From contig NZ_MPKW01000019.1 of NCBI RefSeq assembly GCF_009729415.1, positions 16,073 through 80,072 on the forward strand: a stretch of 64,000 nt of DNA, written 5' to 3'. Below the pieces are notes generated by a model that ran no database searches, was not told where the DNA came from, and saw only the letters and a list, made by a program, of their open reading frames with translations. This DNA is from Mycolicibacterium sp. CBMA 234. GTDB taxonomy: Bacteria; Actinomycetota; Actinomycetes; Mycobacteriales; Mycobacteriaceae. Of this stretch, positions 1-9,305 are shown in pieces (position 1 is the stretch's first letter; every line of letters begins with the position of its first letter). Made by a program: the position numbers and the translations under genes.

Positions 1-1477
1 ACGCGACAAGCAGTCCGAGCAGGCGGTAGTAGATCAGCGAATACAACAGCACGAGTACAAGGCCGATCCCACCGGCGATCAAGCCCGCCTTGAGCGACGT
101 CAAGCCCAGTGTCGCCGACACTGTTTGGGCCTCCGACGCCTCGAACGACAGCGGCAGCGAACCGTACTTGAGGACGTTGGCCAAGTCTTTCGACGTCGTG
201 GCGTTGAAGTGGCCGGTGATCTGGGTTCGCCCGCCCGGGATGGCTTCCTGGATGGCCGGTGCGCTGACCACCTGAGAGTCGAGAACGAAGGCGGTCTGGG
301 TGCCGATGTTGGCGGCGGTGAAGGTGCCCCACGTGTCGGCAGCCTTCTCCTTGAACGTCACGTCGACGACGTATTCGCCCTGCTGCTGGTTCAGGCCCGA
401 CGAAGCGTCCTTGATCTGATCACCACTGATGATCGACTTATCCAGCAGATAGACCTCTTTGTGGTCTTGCGAGCACGTCACCAACGGCAGGTTCGGGTCG
501 TCGTTGCCGGCCAGCACGTCCTGCTGATCGCAGCGCGTCGCTTGGAACTGCAGCGCCAACAGCTGAATCTGCGGCTGCGTGCTCTGTCGCAGGGCCTTCT
601 CGTCAGCGATGCGCTGTGCCAGTTCGGCCTTCGGGCCGTGCTCTGCGGGGCCGCCCGGCGCCGGAGCACCAGGGGCCGGAGCACCTGGGGCGGGGGCACC
701 GGGAGCAGGCGCGCCCGGAGCGGGTTCAGTGGGGGCACCAGGTGCGGGGGCGCCGGGTTCGGCGGGTGCGCCCGGAGCGGGTGCGCCGGGTTCAGCCGGT
801 GCCGGAGCGGTCGAGGTGTCCGACGGCGCCGGGGTCGGCTCCTCGGGGAACGGACGAGGCTGCGGCGCCGGAGCGGGCGCAGGCGCAGTGGACGCCGGGT
901 GCGCGGGCATGCCCGGCGTCGGCGGGGTGATCGGGGCATCGGGCTCGGCCGGGGCGATCAGCGGCGGCATCCCGGGCATTCCGGGCAGGCCTCCCGGTGC
1001 TCCCGGCAGCCCACCCGGTGCTCCCGGAGCGCCAGGAACCGGAGCGCCGGGCATCGGAGCTGCAGGCGCGGCGGGCTTGGCCGGCTGCGCGCCTTGAGCC
1101 GGGATGACGTGGACGACCGGCCGGATGTACAGCCGCGCGGTCTGGCCCAGGTTGCGGGCCTCGCTGCCGTCCTGACCGGGCACGGTGATGATCAGGTTCG
1201 AACCGTCGATCACAACCTCGGAGCCGGAGACACCGAGACCGTTCACGCGGGAGCCGATGATCTCCTGCGCCTGGATCAGCGCTTCGCGGGTCGGGGTCGA
1301 GCCGTCAGGGGTACGTGCAGTCAGAGTGACCCGGGTACCGCCCTGCAAGTCAATGCCCAGCTTGGGCTTGGCGTGCTTGTCGCCGGTGAGAAACACCAGT
1401 AGATAGGCACCGACGAGCAGCACCAGGAAAAACGACAGATAGCGGTATGGGTGCACCGGCGCCGAAGACGATGCCAC
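1..1477 (-). CDS. secD: Protein translocase subunit SecD (3' end outside window)
   Basis: SecD works with SecF as a proton-driven membrane partner of SecYEG, pulling exported proteins across the inner membrane. The GTG start at 1477 follows an AAGGAG ribosome site and opens a single N-terminal membrane helix, then the family motif [14 protein letters not shown]. The last codons in the window (residues about 440-492) contain the start of the C-terminal membrane bundle. About 490 codons are visible; the C-terminus and presumably secF lie beyond base 1. Residues of roughly 128-285 form a Pro/Ala/Gly-rich insertion with collagen-like PGAPA repeats in the periplasmic part. It is followed downstream of yajC, the usual Sec-accessory order. 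Confidence 0.95.
   Translation of the reverse strand, partial: MASSSAPVHPYRYLSFFLVLLVGAYLLVFLTGDKHAKPKLGIDLQGGTRVTLTARTPDGSTPTREALIQAQEIIGSRVNGLGVSGSEVVIDGSNLIITVPGQDGSEARNLGQTARLYIRPVVHVIPAQGAQPAKPAAPAAPMPGAPVPGAPGAPGGLPGAPGGLPGMPGMPPLIAPAEPDAPITPPTPGMPAHPASTAPAPAPAPQPRPFPEEPTPAPSDTSTAPAPAEPGAPAPGAPAEPGAPAPGAPTEPAPGAPAPGAPAPGAPAPGAPAPGGPAEHGPKAELAQRIADEKALRQSTQPQIQLLALQFQATRCDQQDVLAGNDDPNLPLVTCSQDHKEVYLLDKSIISGDQIKDASSGLNQQQGEYVVDVTFKEKAADTWGTFTAANIGTQTAFVLDSQVVSAPAIQEAIPGGRTQITGHFNATTSKDLANVLKYGSLPLSFEASEAQTVSATLGLTSLKAGLIAGGIGLVLVLLYSLIYYRLLGLLVA
620..1090 (-). repeat. Proline/alanine/glycine-rich low-complexity tract inside secD
   Basis: In the secD frame this stretch encodes many [10 protein letters not shown] and AEPGAP units, about 155 residues without a globular pattern. 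It falls between the first periplasmic motif and the rest of the P1 domain. Mycobacterial SecD proteins are known to carry proline-rich insertions; the length and collagen-like periodicity here look large. Confidence 0.75.
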
Positions 1478-1543
1478 GGTTCTAGGTTCTCCTTGAGAAT
1501 CGGTACGTCAGCCCCGCAAAGGGTACGTGTTGGTGCGGGAAAA

Positions 1544-1894
1544 TCAGCCTTCGGTCTTCGGCGCGCCCTCTTCGGCGGCAGCCGAGGTCACACTTTCTTC
1601 GGCGGACGCCGAGGTCAGCTCTTCAGCGGCCTCAACCTGCGGCTCAATCCGGTCACGGACGGCCAGTTTCAGCCAGGTGGTCACGACGCCGGGAGCGATC
1701 TCCAGGTCGACGTTGTCGTCGTCGATCCGGGTGATGGTGCCCAGCAGACCCGAGGTGGTGCTCACCCGGTCGCCGACCGTCAGAGAGTTGTGCAGGTCAA
1801 TCGTCGCCTGCATCTGCTTCCGCTGCCGCCGCGACGCGAAAAACATGAAGGCGCCCATGACCAGGAGCAGCGGCAGGAAAACAACCAAATCCAT
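1544..1894 (-). CDS. yajC: Preprotein translocase subunit YajC
   Basis: YajC is a small single-span membrane protein that associates with SecDF-YidC. The 116-residue product starts MDLVVFLPLLLVMGAF (one membrane helix), then a basic RRQRKQMQ stop-transfer segment and the typical YajC core with SLTVGDRVSTTSGLLGTI. The C-terminus is Ala/Glu rich. An in-frame ATG at 1987 would add 31 residues ahead of the membrane helix; the start at 1894 fits the family better. It lies directly upstream of secD in the same direction. Confidence 0.93.
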   Translation of the reverse strand: MDLVVFLPLLLVMGAFMFFASRRQRKQMQATIDLHNSLTVGDRVSTTSGLLGTITRIDDDNVDLEIAPGVVTTWLKLAVRDRIEPQVEAAEELTSASAEESVTSAAAEEGAPKTEG

Positions 1895-2026
1895 GACGGC
1901 GAAAATCTTTCGTTCTGGTGATTCTGTGAGTAGGCACGCGAGCCGGACCAGCCGATCGCCGTGCCAGGGTACTGACCAGTGTGCCATCAGCGGCGTCAGT
2001 GGCTACAACCGGCGCGATCGCTGACC

Positions 2027-2089
2027 CGCCGAAACGGCATTCCAGCAGGCTTCTACTCGCACTTCCGCTGCTGGAATACGGTTTCGGCG
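2027..2089 (-). terminator. Long hairpin after the lytic transglycosylase gene
   Basis: Two 22-base arms (2027-2048 and 2068-2089) are inverted copies with only two mismatches and enclose a 19-base loop. The hairpin starts about 10 bases after the stop codon of the lytic transglycosylase and lies ahead of yajC. There is no clear T-run, so it may be a mycobacterial-type I-shaped terminator or a mobile palindromic repeat. Confidence 0.5.
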
Positions 2090-2099
2090 AGGGATCTCG

Positions 2100-2930
2100 C
2101 TACTGGGGATGGGTCGCCAGGTAGTCGGCCGCCGGGATCGGGCTGGACGCGGAGTATCCGACGGGCAGCAGGATGTCGCCGGCCGTGGTCCGGTAATAGA
2201 CCTGCCATTGGTAGTACCCGGCGAACGCGGCGGGGTCAGCCGCCATGACCGCTGCGTAGTCACCAACCGCCCGAACGTAGGCGGCGGAATGGTTGTAGTG
2301 GTGCAGGGCTCCGTCGGGATCGGCGGCGAAACCGTTGGCGGCCAGATACCGGCCGGCCGCCAGGATCGCGTCGCGCGGCGCGTGAATGTCGCCGCTGCCA
2401 TACGCGGCGAACGTCGCCGGCAGGAACTGCATGGGCCCCTGCGCCCCAGCCGAACTATTGCCGTTGATCCGGCCGAACCGCGATTCAACGAGGTTGATCG
2501 CCGCCAGGTAGGTCCAGTCGACCCCGGACGCCTGCTGCGCTTCGTGGAAGTAGCCGAGCAACTCATCGGCGGGGGCCGGCGACTGGATGGTCCACGGCGG
2601 CACGGTGTCCTTCGGCGGTGTCATACCGAAGAGTTCACGAGCAGCATCGACATTGCGGCTGTACGCCTGAGCCAGGGCCGCTGGGATGCGTGGTGCGATG
2701 ACCGCATCCCAGTCTGGGTGCCTGGCGACGTCGCGGTAGGCCGCTTGTTGCTGTTGCGCGGCGGAGATCAGCGCCGGTTCCGGCGTCGCGGGATCACGTA
2801 TCGCCTGCTCGTCGGCGATCAGGCTGTCTGCAAGTTGTGCCAGATCAGGACCTGGGTCGGCGACCGACGGACCGCAACCGGTCAACGCCACCACGACGGC
2901 GGCGACGACGGTCGCGCACCGGCGTATCAC
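2100..2930 (-). CDS. Lytic transglycosylase lipoprotein
   Basis: A 276-residue exported lipoprotein: signal peptide ending in the lipobox LTGC (Cys19), then a helical segment and a C-terminal lysozyme-like SLT domain. The domain shows the catalytic glutamate in NLVESRFGRI, the glycine/serine motif SAGAQGPMQF and the YNHSAAYV motif typical of the SLT/MltB type. It is expected to cleave peptidoglycan glycan strands on the outer side of the membrane. Its ATG overlaps the stop of the DUF1304 gene (TCAT at 2927-2930), so the two are co-transcribed, probably also with ruvB. I do not recall an M. tuberculosis counterpart at this place. Confidence 0.88.
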   Translation of the reverse strand: MIRRCATVVAAVVVALTGCGPSVADPGPDLAQLADSLIADEQAIRDPATPEPALISAAQQQQAAYRDVARHPDWDAVIAPRIPAALAQAYSRNVDAARELFGMTPPKDTVPPWTIQSPAPADELLGYFHEAQQASGVDWTYLAAINLVESRFGRINGNSSAGAQGPMQFLPATFAAYGSGDIHAPRDAILAAGRYLAANGFAADPDGALHHYNHSAAYVRAVGDYAAVMAADPAAFAGYYQWQVYYRTTAGDILLPVGYSASSPIPAADYLATHPQ

Positions 2931-3313
2931 TCGAATGCCGCGATCACCAGCGCCATCAGAGCGAACAGCGGGAACGCCCCCTGCACCACCGCAGCGCGAG
3001 CCTTGTCAGGAGACGAGAGCAACAGCACCATAGCGGCCGCTGCCATCGAGCCGACGCCGGCGAACATCAGCGCGAAACCGATTCCCTTACAGCCCACCAC
3101 GATTGCCGCGATGCCGACGGCAGCGATGATCGCAAGAAACAGGTTGTAAAACCCCTGGTTGAAGGCGAGCGGTTTGGTGATCTCGGCGGTCTCCGGCGTG
3201 GTGCCGAAAGTAGCCCGAGTGCGCGGCGCGGTCCATAGCAGCGACTCCATCACGAAGATGTACACGTGCAAGAGCGCGGCCAGGCCGGCGAGGATAGACC
3301 CTGCAATCAGCAT
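2927..3313 (-). CDS. DUF1304 family membrane protein
   Basis: The 128-residue product has four hydrophobic segments and the DUF1304 signature: HVYIFVMESLLW near the N-terminus, F..T.E......NQGFYNLFLA in the middle, and a short last helix. The role of the family is unknown. I chose the ATG at 3313, four bases beyond the ruvB stop, rather than an upstream start inside ruvB. It overlaps the next gene by four bases, so it appears to be part of a ruvB-DUF1304-transglycosylase transcript. Confidence 0.85.
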   Translation of the reverse strand: MLIAGSILAGLAALLHVYIFVMESLLWTAPRTRATFGTTPETAEITKPLAFNQGFYNLFLAIIAAVGIAAIVVGCKGIGFALMFAGVGSMAAAAMVLLLSSPDKARAAVVQGAFPLFALMALVIAAFE

Positions 3314-3317
3314 GGGG

Positions 3318-4376
3318 CTATTCAAACAGTCCGGCCTGCCCAAGTCCGTTGATCGGCGGTTGTAGGCCCAAATGAGTCCAGGCCTGCGGCGTCGCTACGC
3401 GGCCACGCGGAGTCCGGGCGATCATCCCGGCCCGGACCAGGAACGGCTCGCACACCTCCTCGACGGTGGTGGCCTCCTCCCCCACGGCCACCGCCAACGT
3501 GGAGACACCGACCGGACCGCCGCCGAAACTCTTTGTCAGCGCGGTCAATACCGCGCGGTCGAGACGGTCCAAGCCCAGTTCGTCGACGTCGTAGACCGCC
3601 AGCGCGGCCTTGGCCACATCCCGGGTGATGACGCCGTCGGCCCGGACCTCGGCATAGTCGCGCACTCGGCGCAGCAGCCGGTTCGCGATGCGTGGCGTGC
3701 CGCGGGACCGCCGGGCCACCTCAGCTCCGGCCTCGGCGCCCAGCTCGATGCCAAGGATGCCGGCCGAGCGGGCCAGCACCCGTTCGAGCTCGGGCGGCTC
3801 GTAGAAGTCCATGTGCGCGGTGAAGCCGAAGCGGTCGCGCAGCGGGCCGGTCAGCGCGCCCGAGCGGGTCGTCGCCCCGACCAGGGTGAACGGGGCGACT
3901 TCCAACGGAATCGACGTCGCGCCGGGGCCTTTACCGACCACCACGTCGACCCGGAAGTCCTCCATGGCCAGGTACAGCATTTCCTCGGCGGGCCGGGCGA
4001 TGCGGTGGATCTCGTCGATGAACAGCACGTCGCCCTCGACCAGGTTGCTGAGCATGGCAGCCAGATCGCCGGCACGTTCCAGCGCGGGCCCGGAGGTGAG
4101 GCGCAGCGACGAGCTCAGTTCCGCCGCGATGATCATGGCCAGCGACGTCTTGCCGAGGCCAGGCGGCCCCGAGAGCAGGATGTGGTCCGGCGTCCCGCCG
4201 CGGTTCTTGGCACCCTCGAGCACCAATTGCAGCTGCTCACGCACGCGGGGCTGGCCGATGAATTCGCGCAGCGACTTGGGGCGCAGGCTGGCGTCGACGT
4301 CACCCTCGCCGACTGTCAGCGCCGGTGAGACGTCCCGCTCGTCGGGTTCGACACCCTCATCTTCGAACCGGCTCAC
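3318..4376 (-). CDS. ruvB: Holliday junction branch migration helicase RuvB
   Basis: RuvB is the AAA+ motor that drives branch migration of Holliday junctions with RuvA. At 352 residues it is full length. Visible motifs are Walker [13 protein letters not shown], Walker [11 protein letters not shown], sensor 1 [18 protein letters not shown] with the arginine finger, and the C-terminal winged helix ending GLQPP. Its ATG overlaps the ruvA stop by four bases, and ruvC-ruvA-ruvB form one SOS-controlled operon. Confidence 0.98.
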   Translation of the reverse strand: MSRFEDEGVEPDERDVSPALTVGEGDVDASLRPKSLREFIGQPRVREQLQLVLEGAKNRGGTPDHILLSGPPGLGKTSLAMIIAAELSSSLRLTSGPALERAGDLAAMLSNLVEGDVLFIDEIHRIARPAEEMLYLAMEDFRVDVVVGKGPGATSIPLEVAPFTLVGATTRSGALTGPLRDRFGFTAHMDFYEPPELERVLARSAGILGIELGAEAGAEVARRSRGTPRIANRLLRRVRDYAEVRADGVITRDVAKAALAVYDVDELGLDRLDRAVLTALTKSFGGGPVGVSTLAVAVGEEATTVEEVCEPFLVRAGMIARTPRGRVATPQAWTHLGLQPPINGLGQAGLFE

Positions 4377-4960
4377 TTCTTACCCAACATCGACAGGGCC
4401 GCCCGCAGCGCCGTGGCGGTGTTCGCCTCCGGGTCGTTGGCCAGCACCTTGTCAGTGGCCTCCTCGGCCTGTTTGGCCGGAAAGCCAAGTCCGATAAGGG
4501 CTTCCACGACTGGTCCACGGATGGAATGGCCTCCGACAACGCCGGCACCGGCGCCCGCCGTCGCGCCGATCTTGTCGCGCAACTCCAGGACCATGCGCTC
4601 GGCGCCACGCTTGCCGATGCCCGGCACGCGGGTGAGCGCGGTGACGTCACCGTCGGCCAGCGCCTGCCGCAACGTCGGCGCGTCGTACACCGCGAGCGTT
4701 GCCAGCGCGATCTTCGGCCCGACCCCGGACACCCCGAGCAGGACATTGAAGAGATCCCGGGCGTCCGAGTCCGCGAAACCGTACAAGGTCTGGGAATCCT
4801 CGCGGACGATCATCGCGGTGATCAGCCGCGATTCGTTGCCGCGGCGCAGCGTGGACAGGGTCGCCGGGGTGGCCATGATCTTGTAGCCCACGCCGGCGGC
4901 CTCGACCACCGCGTGATCGAGCGCGATGTCGATGACCTCGCCACGTACCGATGCGATCAT
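4373..4960 (-). CDS. ruvA: Holliday junction branch migration protein RuvA
   Basis: RuvA tetramers bind four-way junctions and load RuvB. The 195-residue protein has the N-terminal OB fold ([12 protein letters not shown]), the two helix-hairpin-helix motifs ([14 protein letters not shown] and [17 protein letters not shown]) and the C-terminal RuvB-binding three-helix domain ([16 protein letters not shown]). It overlaps ruvC upstream and ruvB downstream by four bases each. Confidence 0.98.
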   Translation of the reverse strand: MIASVRGEVIDIALDHAVVEAAGVGYKIMATPATLSTLRRGNESRLITAMIVREDSQTLYGFADSDARDLFNVLLGVSGVGPKIALATLAVYDAPTLRQALADGDVTALTRVPGIGKRGAERMVLELRDKIGATAGAGAGVVGGHSIRGPVVEALIGLGFPAKQAEEATDKVLANDPEANTATALRAALSMLGKK

Positions 4961-5514
4961 GCGCGCGCCGCCTTCACCTTCGCTGCGTACTGCTTCTTGA
5001 ACTCCGCTGCTTTGGCCTCTGCCTCGGCCATCCTGGCGATCATCGGCGCCCGCCAGCAGTGGCAGATGGCCAGGGCCAGGGCGTCAGCGGCGTCAGCCGG
5101 AGTCGGTTTCTGTTGTAGCCCAAGGATTTTGGTGACCATGGTGGTGACCTGCGCCTTGTCCGCGCGACCGTTGCCGGTGACCGCGGCTTTCACCTCACTG
5201 GGCGTATGGAAGTGCACGTCGATCCCCCGACGCGCCGCCGCCAGGGCGATGACACCGCCGGCCTGTGCCGTGCCCATGGCGGTGTTGGCGTTCTGGTTGG
5301 CGAACACCCGCTCGATGGCAATGACGTCGGGACGGTGGGTATCCATCCAGTGTTCGACGGTGTCACTGATGGTCAACAAGCGCCGGTGCAGCTCGACGTC
5401 GGACGGGGTACGCACCACGTCGACATCGAGCGCGGTGACCTTGCGCCCCGTGCCCCCCTCGACCATCGAAAGGCCACAGCGCGTCAAACCGGGGTCGACG
5501 CCCATCACCCGCAC
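4957..5514 (-). CDS. ruvC: Crossover junction endodeoxyribonuclease RuvC
   Basis: RuvC resolves Holliday junctions by paired strand nicks. The four acidic catalytic positions are in place: Asp in [11 protein letters not shown], Glu in VIAIERVFA, and two Asp in [13 protein letters not shown]. At 185 residues it is normal in length, with a basic Lys/Ala tail. It is the first gene of the ruvCAB operon, and a LexA box lies 20-35 bases before its start. Confidence 0.98.
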   Translation of the reverse strand: MRVMGVDPGLTRCGLSMVEGGTGRKVTALDVDVVRTPSDVELHRRLLTISDTVEHWMDTHRPDVIAIERVFANQNANTAMGTAQAGGVIALAAARRGIDVHFHTPSEVKAAVTGNGRADKAQVTTMVTKILGLQQKPTPADAADALALAICHCWRAPMIARMAEAEAKAAEFKKQYAAKVKAARA

Positions 5515-5533
5515 GCCTACTCCTCACTAGGTC

Positions 5534-5549
5534 CCGAACAGCTGTTCGA
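5534..5549 (-). promoter_or_regulatory. LexA (SOS) box of the ruvCAB operon
   Basis: On the minus strand the site reads TCGAACAGCTGTTCGG, one base away from the mycobacterial SOS palindrome TCGAAC-N4-GTTCGA. It sits just upstream of ruvC, an established LexA target in mycobacteria. It also faces the divergent NAD(P)-binding gene about 95 bases away. Confidence 0.85.
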
Positions 5550-5642
5550 TAGCTTAGCGGGCGGCGGCGACAGGGTGCGGCAGGGACACGCCTTTCGATG
5601 CAGGCGGTCGACCACACGCCGGTGCGTGACACAGTTGGAGGC

Positions 5643-6293
5643 ATGCGCGTCGTTATCGCCGGTGGACACGGAAAAATCGCCCTACTGCTGGAGCAACTGC
5701 TCGCCAGTCGCGGCGACTCGGTCGCCGGGCTGATCCGCAATCCCACCCAGGCTGCCGACCTGGAAGCCGTCGGGGCCACGGCAATCGTCGTCGACCTCGA
5801 GCAGGCATCTGCCAGTGACGTCGCCTCGCAGCTTCGGGACGCGGACGCGGTCGTGTTCGCGGCGGGCGCCGGCCCGGGCAGCGGTGCCGCACGCAAGCAG
5901 ACAGTGGATCGCGACGCGGCCATCCTGCTGGCCGATGCCGCGGAAGCCGCCGGGGTGGGCCGCTACGTGATGGTGTCGGCGATTTCGGCCGACGACCGCA
6001 GCTTGGACGCCGGCTACGACCCCGTGTTCCTGGCGTATATCCAGGCCAAGTCCGAGGCCGACGCCGACATGCGGGCCCGCACCGGGCTGAAGACGACGAT
6101 TGTGCGACCGGGGCGGCTCACCGACGATCCCGGCACCGGTCTGGTGCGGATCGCCGAAACCACCGGTCGCGGCGCCATTCCGCGCGCCGACGTTGCCGCC
6201 GTGCTGCTGGCAGTGCTGGATAACCCGGAGTCTGCTGCGCGGACCTTCGAGGTGATCTCCGGGGATACTCCGGTCGGCGCAGCCCTCGGCTGA
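5643..6293 (+). CDS. NAD(P)-binding Rossmann oxidoreductase, NmrA/YwnB-like
   Basis: A 216-residue single-domain protein with the nucleotide-binding motif VVIAGGHGKIALLLEQLL at the N-terminus, an acidic second-strand segment, VVFAAGAGPGSG, VMVSAISADD and the VRPGRLTDDPGTGLV substrate-side loop. This matches the atypical SDR group (NmrA, YwnB, HSCARG), whose members are sugar-nucleotide-like reductases or redox sensors. I chose the ATG at 5643; a longer in-frame start at 5598 adds unrelated residues. It diverges from ruvC. The substrate is unknown. Confidence 0.85.
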   Translation: MRVVIAGGHGKIALLLEQLLASRGDSVAGLIRNPTQAADLEAVGATAIVVDLEQASASDVASQLRDADAVVFAAGAGPGSGAARKQTVDRDAAILLADAAEAAGVGRYVMVSAISADDRSLDAGYDPVFLAYIQAKSEADADMRARTGLKTTIVRPGRLTDDPGTGLVRIAETTGRGAIPRADVAAVLLAVLDNPESAARTFEVISGDTPVGAALG

Positions 6294-6309
6294 GCCGCGA
6301 TCGGCTCGG

Positions 6310-7065
6310 TTACTCCTCGTCGAGCTGCGCGGCGACGTCGTCCGGGATGTCGACGTTGGTGTAGACGTTCTGGACATCGTCGCTGTCTTCCAGCGCGTCG
6401 ACCAGCTTGAACACCTTGCGGGCACCCTCGAGGTCGACTGCCACCGACACCGACGGCTGAAAGCCGGACTCGGCCGAGTCGTAGTCGATCCCGGCTTCCT
6501 GCAGCGCGGTGCGCACCGCGACCAGGTCGGTCGGTTCGCAGATAACCTCGAACGCTTCGCCGAGATCATTGACCTCTTCGGCGCCGGCGTCCAGGACGGC
6601 CATCAGGACGTCGTCCTCGGTCTGGCCGTTCTTCTCCAGCGTGATGATGCCCTTGCGGGAGAACAGGTAGGACACCGAACCGGGGTCGGCCATGTTGCCG
6701 CCGTTGCGGGTCATCGCGACGCGGACCTCGCCGGCGGCGCGGTTACGGTTGTCGCTCAGGCACTCGATGAGCACGGCGACACCGTTGGGGCCGTAGCCCT
6801 CGTACATGATGGTCTGCCAGTCGGCGCCGCCGGCTTCCTCGCCCGCGCCACGCTTGCGCGCCCGCTCGATGTTGTCGTTGGGGACCGAGGTCTTCTTGGC
6901 CTTCTGAATGGCGTCGTACAGCGTCGGGTTGCCGCCGGGATCACCACCGCCGGTGCGCGCGGCCACCTCGATGTTCTTGATCAGCTTGGCGAACTCTTTA
7001 CCTCGGCGCGCGTCCTTGACGGCCTTCTGGTGCTTGGTTGTCGCCCACTTGGAATGGCCGCTCAT
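6310..7065 (-). CDS. yebC: YebC/PmpR family protein (TACO1-like)
   Basis: The 251-residue protein is a full-length YebC homologue: [25 protein letters not shown] at the start, the [14 protein letters not shown] core, and an acidic C-terminal domain. The family has been described as transcription regulators and, more recently, as ribosome-associated factors that relieve stalling at proline runs. It is the counterpart of Rv2603c. A clean GC-rich intergenic hairpin separates it from the glycosyltransferase gene downstream. Confidence 0.95.
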   Translation of the reverse strand: MSGHSKWATTKHQKAVKDARRGKEFAKLIKNIEVAARTGGGDPGGNPTLYDAIQKAKKTSVPNDNIERARKRGAGEEAGGADWQTIMYEGYGPNGVAVLIECLSDNRNRAAGEVRVAMTRNGGNMADPGSVSYLFSRKGIITLEKNGQTEDDVLMAVLDAGAEEVNDLGEAFEVICEPTDLVAVRTALQEAGIDYDSAESGFQPSVSVAVDLEGARKVFKLVDALEDSDDVQNVYTNVDIPDDVAAQLDEE

Positions 7066-7149
7066 GCGTGTACGCCCTCTTTCTGGTGAAACATCGACTG
7101 ACCAGTTTACGTGGACGTGCGAGCGGCCCCGACAGCCCTGGTCACGACG

Positions 7150-7195
7150 GTGCGGCCAGATCGCGATTCCGGCACTCGGAACAATCTGGCCGCAC
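7150..7195 (-). terminator. Inverted repeat after the ArnT-like glycosyltransferase gene
   Basis: Perfect 12-base arms GTGCGGCCAGAT and ATCTGGCCGCAC enclose 22 bases that themselves hold a TTCCG/CGGAA stem. It lies between the stop of the glycosyltransferase gene and the yebC promoter region. It is likely a terminator without a T-tract or a dispersed palindromic repeat. Confidence 0.5.
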
Positions 7196-7206
7196 AGTCG
7201 CGACGA

Positions 7207-9150
7207 TTACTTCTTCAGTGGCTGCGTCAGGTTGTAGACCGTGTCGGAGCCGACCTTGATCGGCGCAAAGTTGGCGCTCACCCAGTCCGCGATGTCGGAG
7301 TGCGAATCGCCGCCCCAATGCCCCTTGTTGTCAGACACGATGTAGTAACCGACCTCGTGGCCCGCGACGTACGACTGGAACTGCTGCAGCGTCGGCGCCG
7401 GGTCGGTGCCGCCGAAGCCGCCGATCGCGATCACCGGCGTGCGGGTGTCCAGCTCCAGTCCGGCTGCGGCCGACGACCGGTTGATGGCTGCCGACCACTT
7501 GGTGTCGGTCGCCTTCAGCAGTGCGTTCAGCTCAGGGTTGGGGTCATTCTGGCCCCAACCACCGTGGCCGTTGTCGTCCTTGTCAGCCGGGCCGACGGAC
7601 GGGCCACCACCGAGGTGCGGCTGGCCGAAGGTCGCGACCGAGTAGGCCACCGATCCACCGACCGCGCCGAACATCGCCAGGCCCAGGGCCAGCGTCGCGA
7701 TCCGCTTCCGGTTGTCCCGTCCCGCGGTCCACACCAGAGCGACGGACCCCACGACGGCGGCGGCCAGCAACACCCAGCGCAGCGCCGGCAGCCAGTCGGC
7801 GTTGCGGCCCAGAATCACGAAGCCCCACACCCCGCTGCCGAGAAGCATTGTGGCCAAACCGATTCGGTGCAACAGTGAGTCCCGCTTCCGCCACATCTCC
7901 ACGACGGCGATGGCGAACATCGCGGCGATGGCGGGAGCCACCGCCAGGCAGTAGTACGGGTGCACGTTGGTCTTCATGAAGCTCAGCACCAGACCGACGC
8001 TTACCAACCAGCCGCCGAACAGGATGGCGCCGGCGCGGACCAGATCCGTGCGGGGTGCTCGGCCCCGCGAGATCAGCACGAACACTGTGGCCAGCAGCGC
8101 AGCCGGCACCAGCCAGCCGATTTCAAAGCCGAATTCGCCGCTGAACAGGCGAGGCAGGCCCTGGACCTGATCACCGAAACCGCCGTGGTGCGGCATGGTC
8201 TTGATGGCCTCGCCGGCGGCATGGCCGACGTGTTCGCCAGTGACCGTATGCACCGTCGACGGCGCGTCGGGGTCCATCTTGCCCATGTGGTTCTTACCGA
8301 GCACCCGGCCAAAACCGTTGTAGCCCAACACCAGATTCATGAAGCTGTTGTCCGTCGAGCCGGCCATGTACGGCCGCGACGACGCCGGCCACAGGATCGT
8401 CAACACCACATACCAACCGGAAGAGACCACGAGCGCCAGCAGGGCGCCGGCCAGGTGCCAAATCCGGCTACGCAGGGCGACCGGAGCAGCGATCAGGTAC
8501 ACCAGGCCGAGGGCCGGCGCCACCATCACGCCTTCGAGCATCTTGGCCAGGAACGCGAAACCCAGGGCGACGCCGACCAGCGCCATCCACTTGGCGCCGT
8601 TCTTGTCCAAGGCCCGGACGGTGAAGTACGCCGCCAGCGTCATCAGCAGCACCATGGCCGCGTCGGGGTTGTTGAAACGGAACATCATGACGGACACCGG
8701 CGTCAGCGCGAGGACCGCACCGGCGAGCAGGCCCGCGCCCGGACCACTGATCCGTCGTACCGCGGCGTAGAGCAGCCAAACGGAGGCGACAGCCATCAGC
8801 GCCTCGGGGATCAGCATGCTCGCGCTGCTGAACCCGAAGATCTGGCCGGAGAGCGCCATGACCCACTGCGACAGCGGCGGCTTGTCCACGGTGATGACGT
8901 TGTGCGGGTCGATGGACCCGAACAGCAGCGCCTCCCAGTTCCGCGAACCAGCCCATACCGCGGCGGCGTAGAACTGGTTGCCCATGCCGTTGATGGTGAT
9001 GTTCCACAGATAGCTGACCGCCGTGACGATCAGCAGGGCGGCCAGTGCGGTGCGTTCGCCGGTTTTGGTCGCCAAGCTCCAGCGACGCGGCGCCGGGGCG
9101 GCTGGCTCAGCAGTCGGGGCGTCCATGACGGCAGCGGATGTCGTACTCAC
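7207..9150 (-). CDS. ArnT-like GT39-type membrane glycosyltransferase
   Basis: A 647-residue polytopic GT-C enzyme. After a cytoplasmic Ala/Pro N-terminus come about eleven membrane segments; the first outer loop contains the acidic catalytic region and the motif DPHNVITVDKPPLSQW, characteristic of the dolichol-/polyprenyl-phosphate-sugar using ArnT/PMT superfamily. The last about 170 residues are an outer domain. It probably transfers a sugar from a polyprenyl phosphate donor to an envelope acceptor; neither is evident. The GTG start at 9150 is followed by an in-frame ATG at 9126 that is also possible. It is monocistronic. Confidence 0.85.
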   Translation of the reverse strand: MSTTSAAVMDAPTAEPAAPAPRRWSLATKTGERTALAALLIVTAVSYLWNITINGMGNQFYAAAVWAGSRNWEALLFGSIDPHNVITVDKPPLSQWVMALSGQIFGFSSASMLIPEALMAVASVWLLYAAVRRISGPGAGLLAGAVLALTPVSVMMFRFNNPDAAMVLLMTLAAYFTVRALDKNGAKWMALVGVALGFAFLAKMLEGVMVAPALGLVYLIAAPVALRSRIWHLAGALLALVVSSGWYVVLTILWPASSRPYMAGSTDNSFMNLVLGYNGFGRVLGKNHMGKMDPDAPSTVHTVTGEHVGHAAGEAIKTMPHHGGFGDQVQGLPRLFSGEFGFEIGWLVPAALLATVFVLISRGRAPRTDLVRAGAILFGGWLVSVGLVLSFMKTNVHPYYCLAVAPAIAAMFAIAVVEMWRKRDSLLHRIGLATMLLGSGVWGFVILGRNADWLPALRWVLLAAAVVGSVALVWTAGRDNRKRIATLALGLAMFGAVGGSVAYSVATFGQPHLGGGPSVGPADKDDNGHGGWGQNDPNPELNALLKATDTKWSAAINRSSAAAGLELDTRTPVIAIGGFGGTDPAPTLQQFQSYVAGHEVGYYIVSDNKGHWGGDSHSDIADWVSANFAPIKVGSDTVYNLTQPLKK

Positions 9151-9305
9151 ATGACTATTAAGACGGCTCCGGCTATGCCTTAGCTGTGAAGCCCACGAGC
9201 CGGCGCTATGACTTGGGCGTTCGCGTGTCAGCCGGCCCGATGACGCTGCTCACAATGCGCTGCTTTTTCACAGCGTAGACAGTGAACACTCGTACACTCA
9301 GTCGC

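Noticed and set aside
579..1097. Plus-strand collagen-like GAPGAGAPG protein
   Set aside because: Mirror image of the Pro/Ala/Gly repeat inside secD; no ribosome site or signal peptide.
125..1402. Long plus-strand frame rich in Arg and Gly
   Set aside because: It is antisense to secD; its length comes from the GC-rich repeat tract. The minus frame has SecD motifs.
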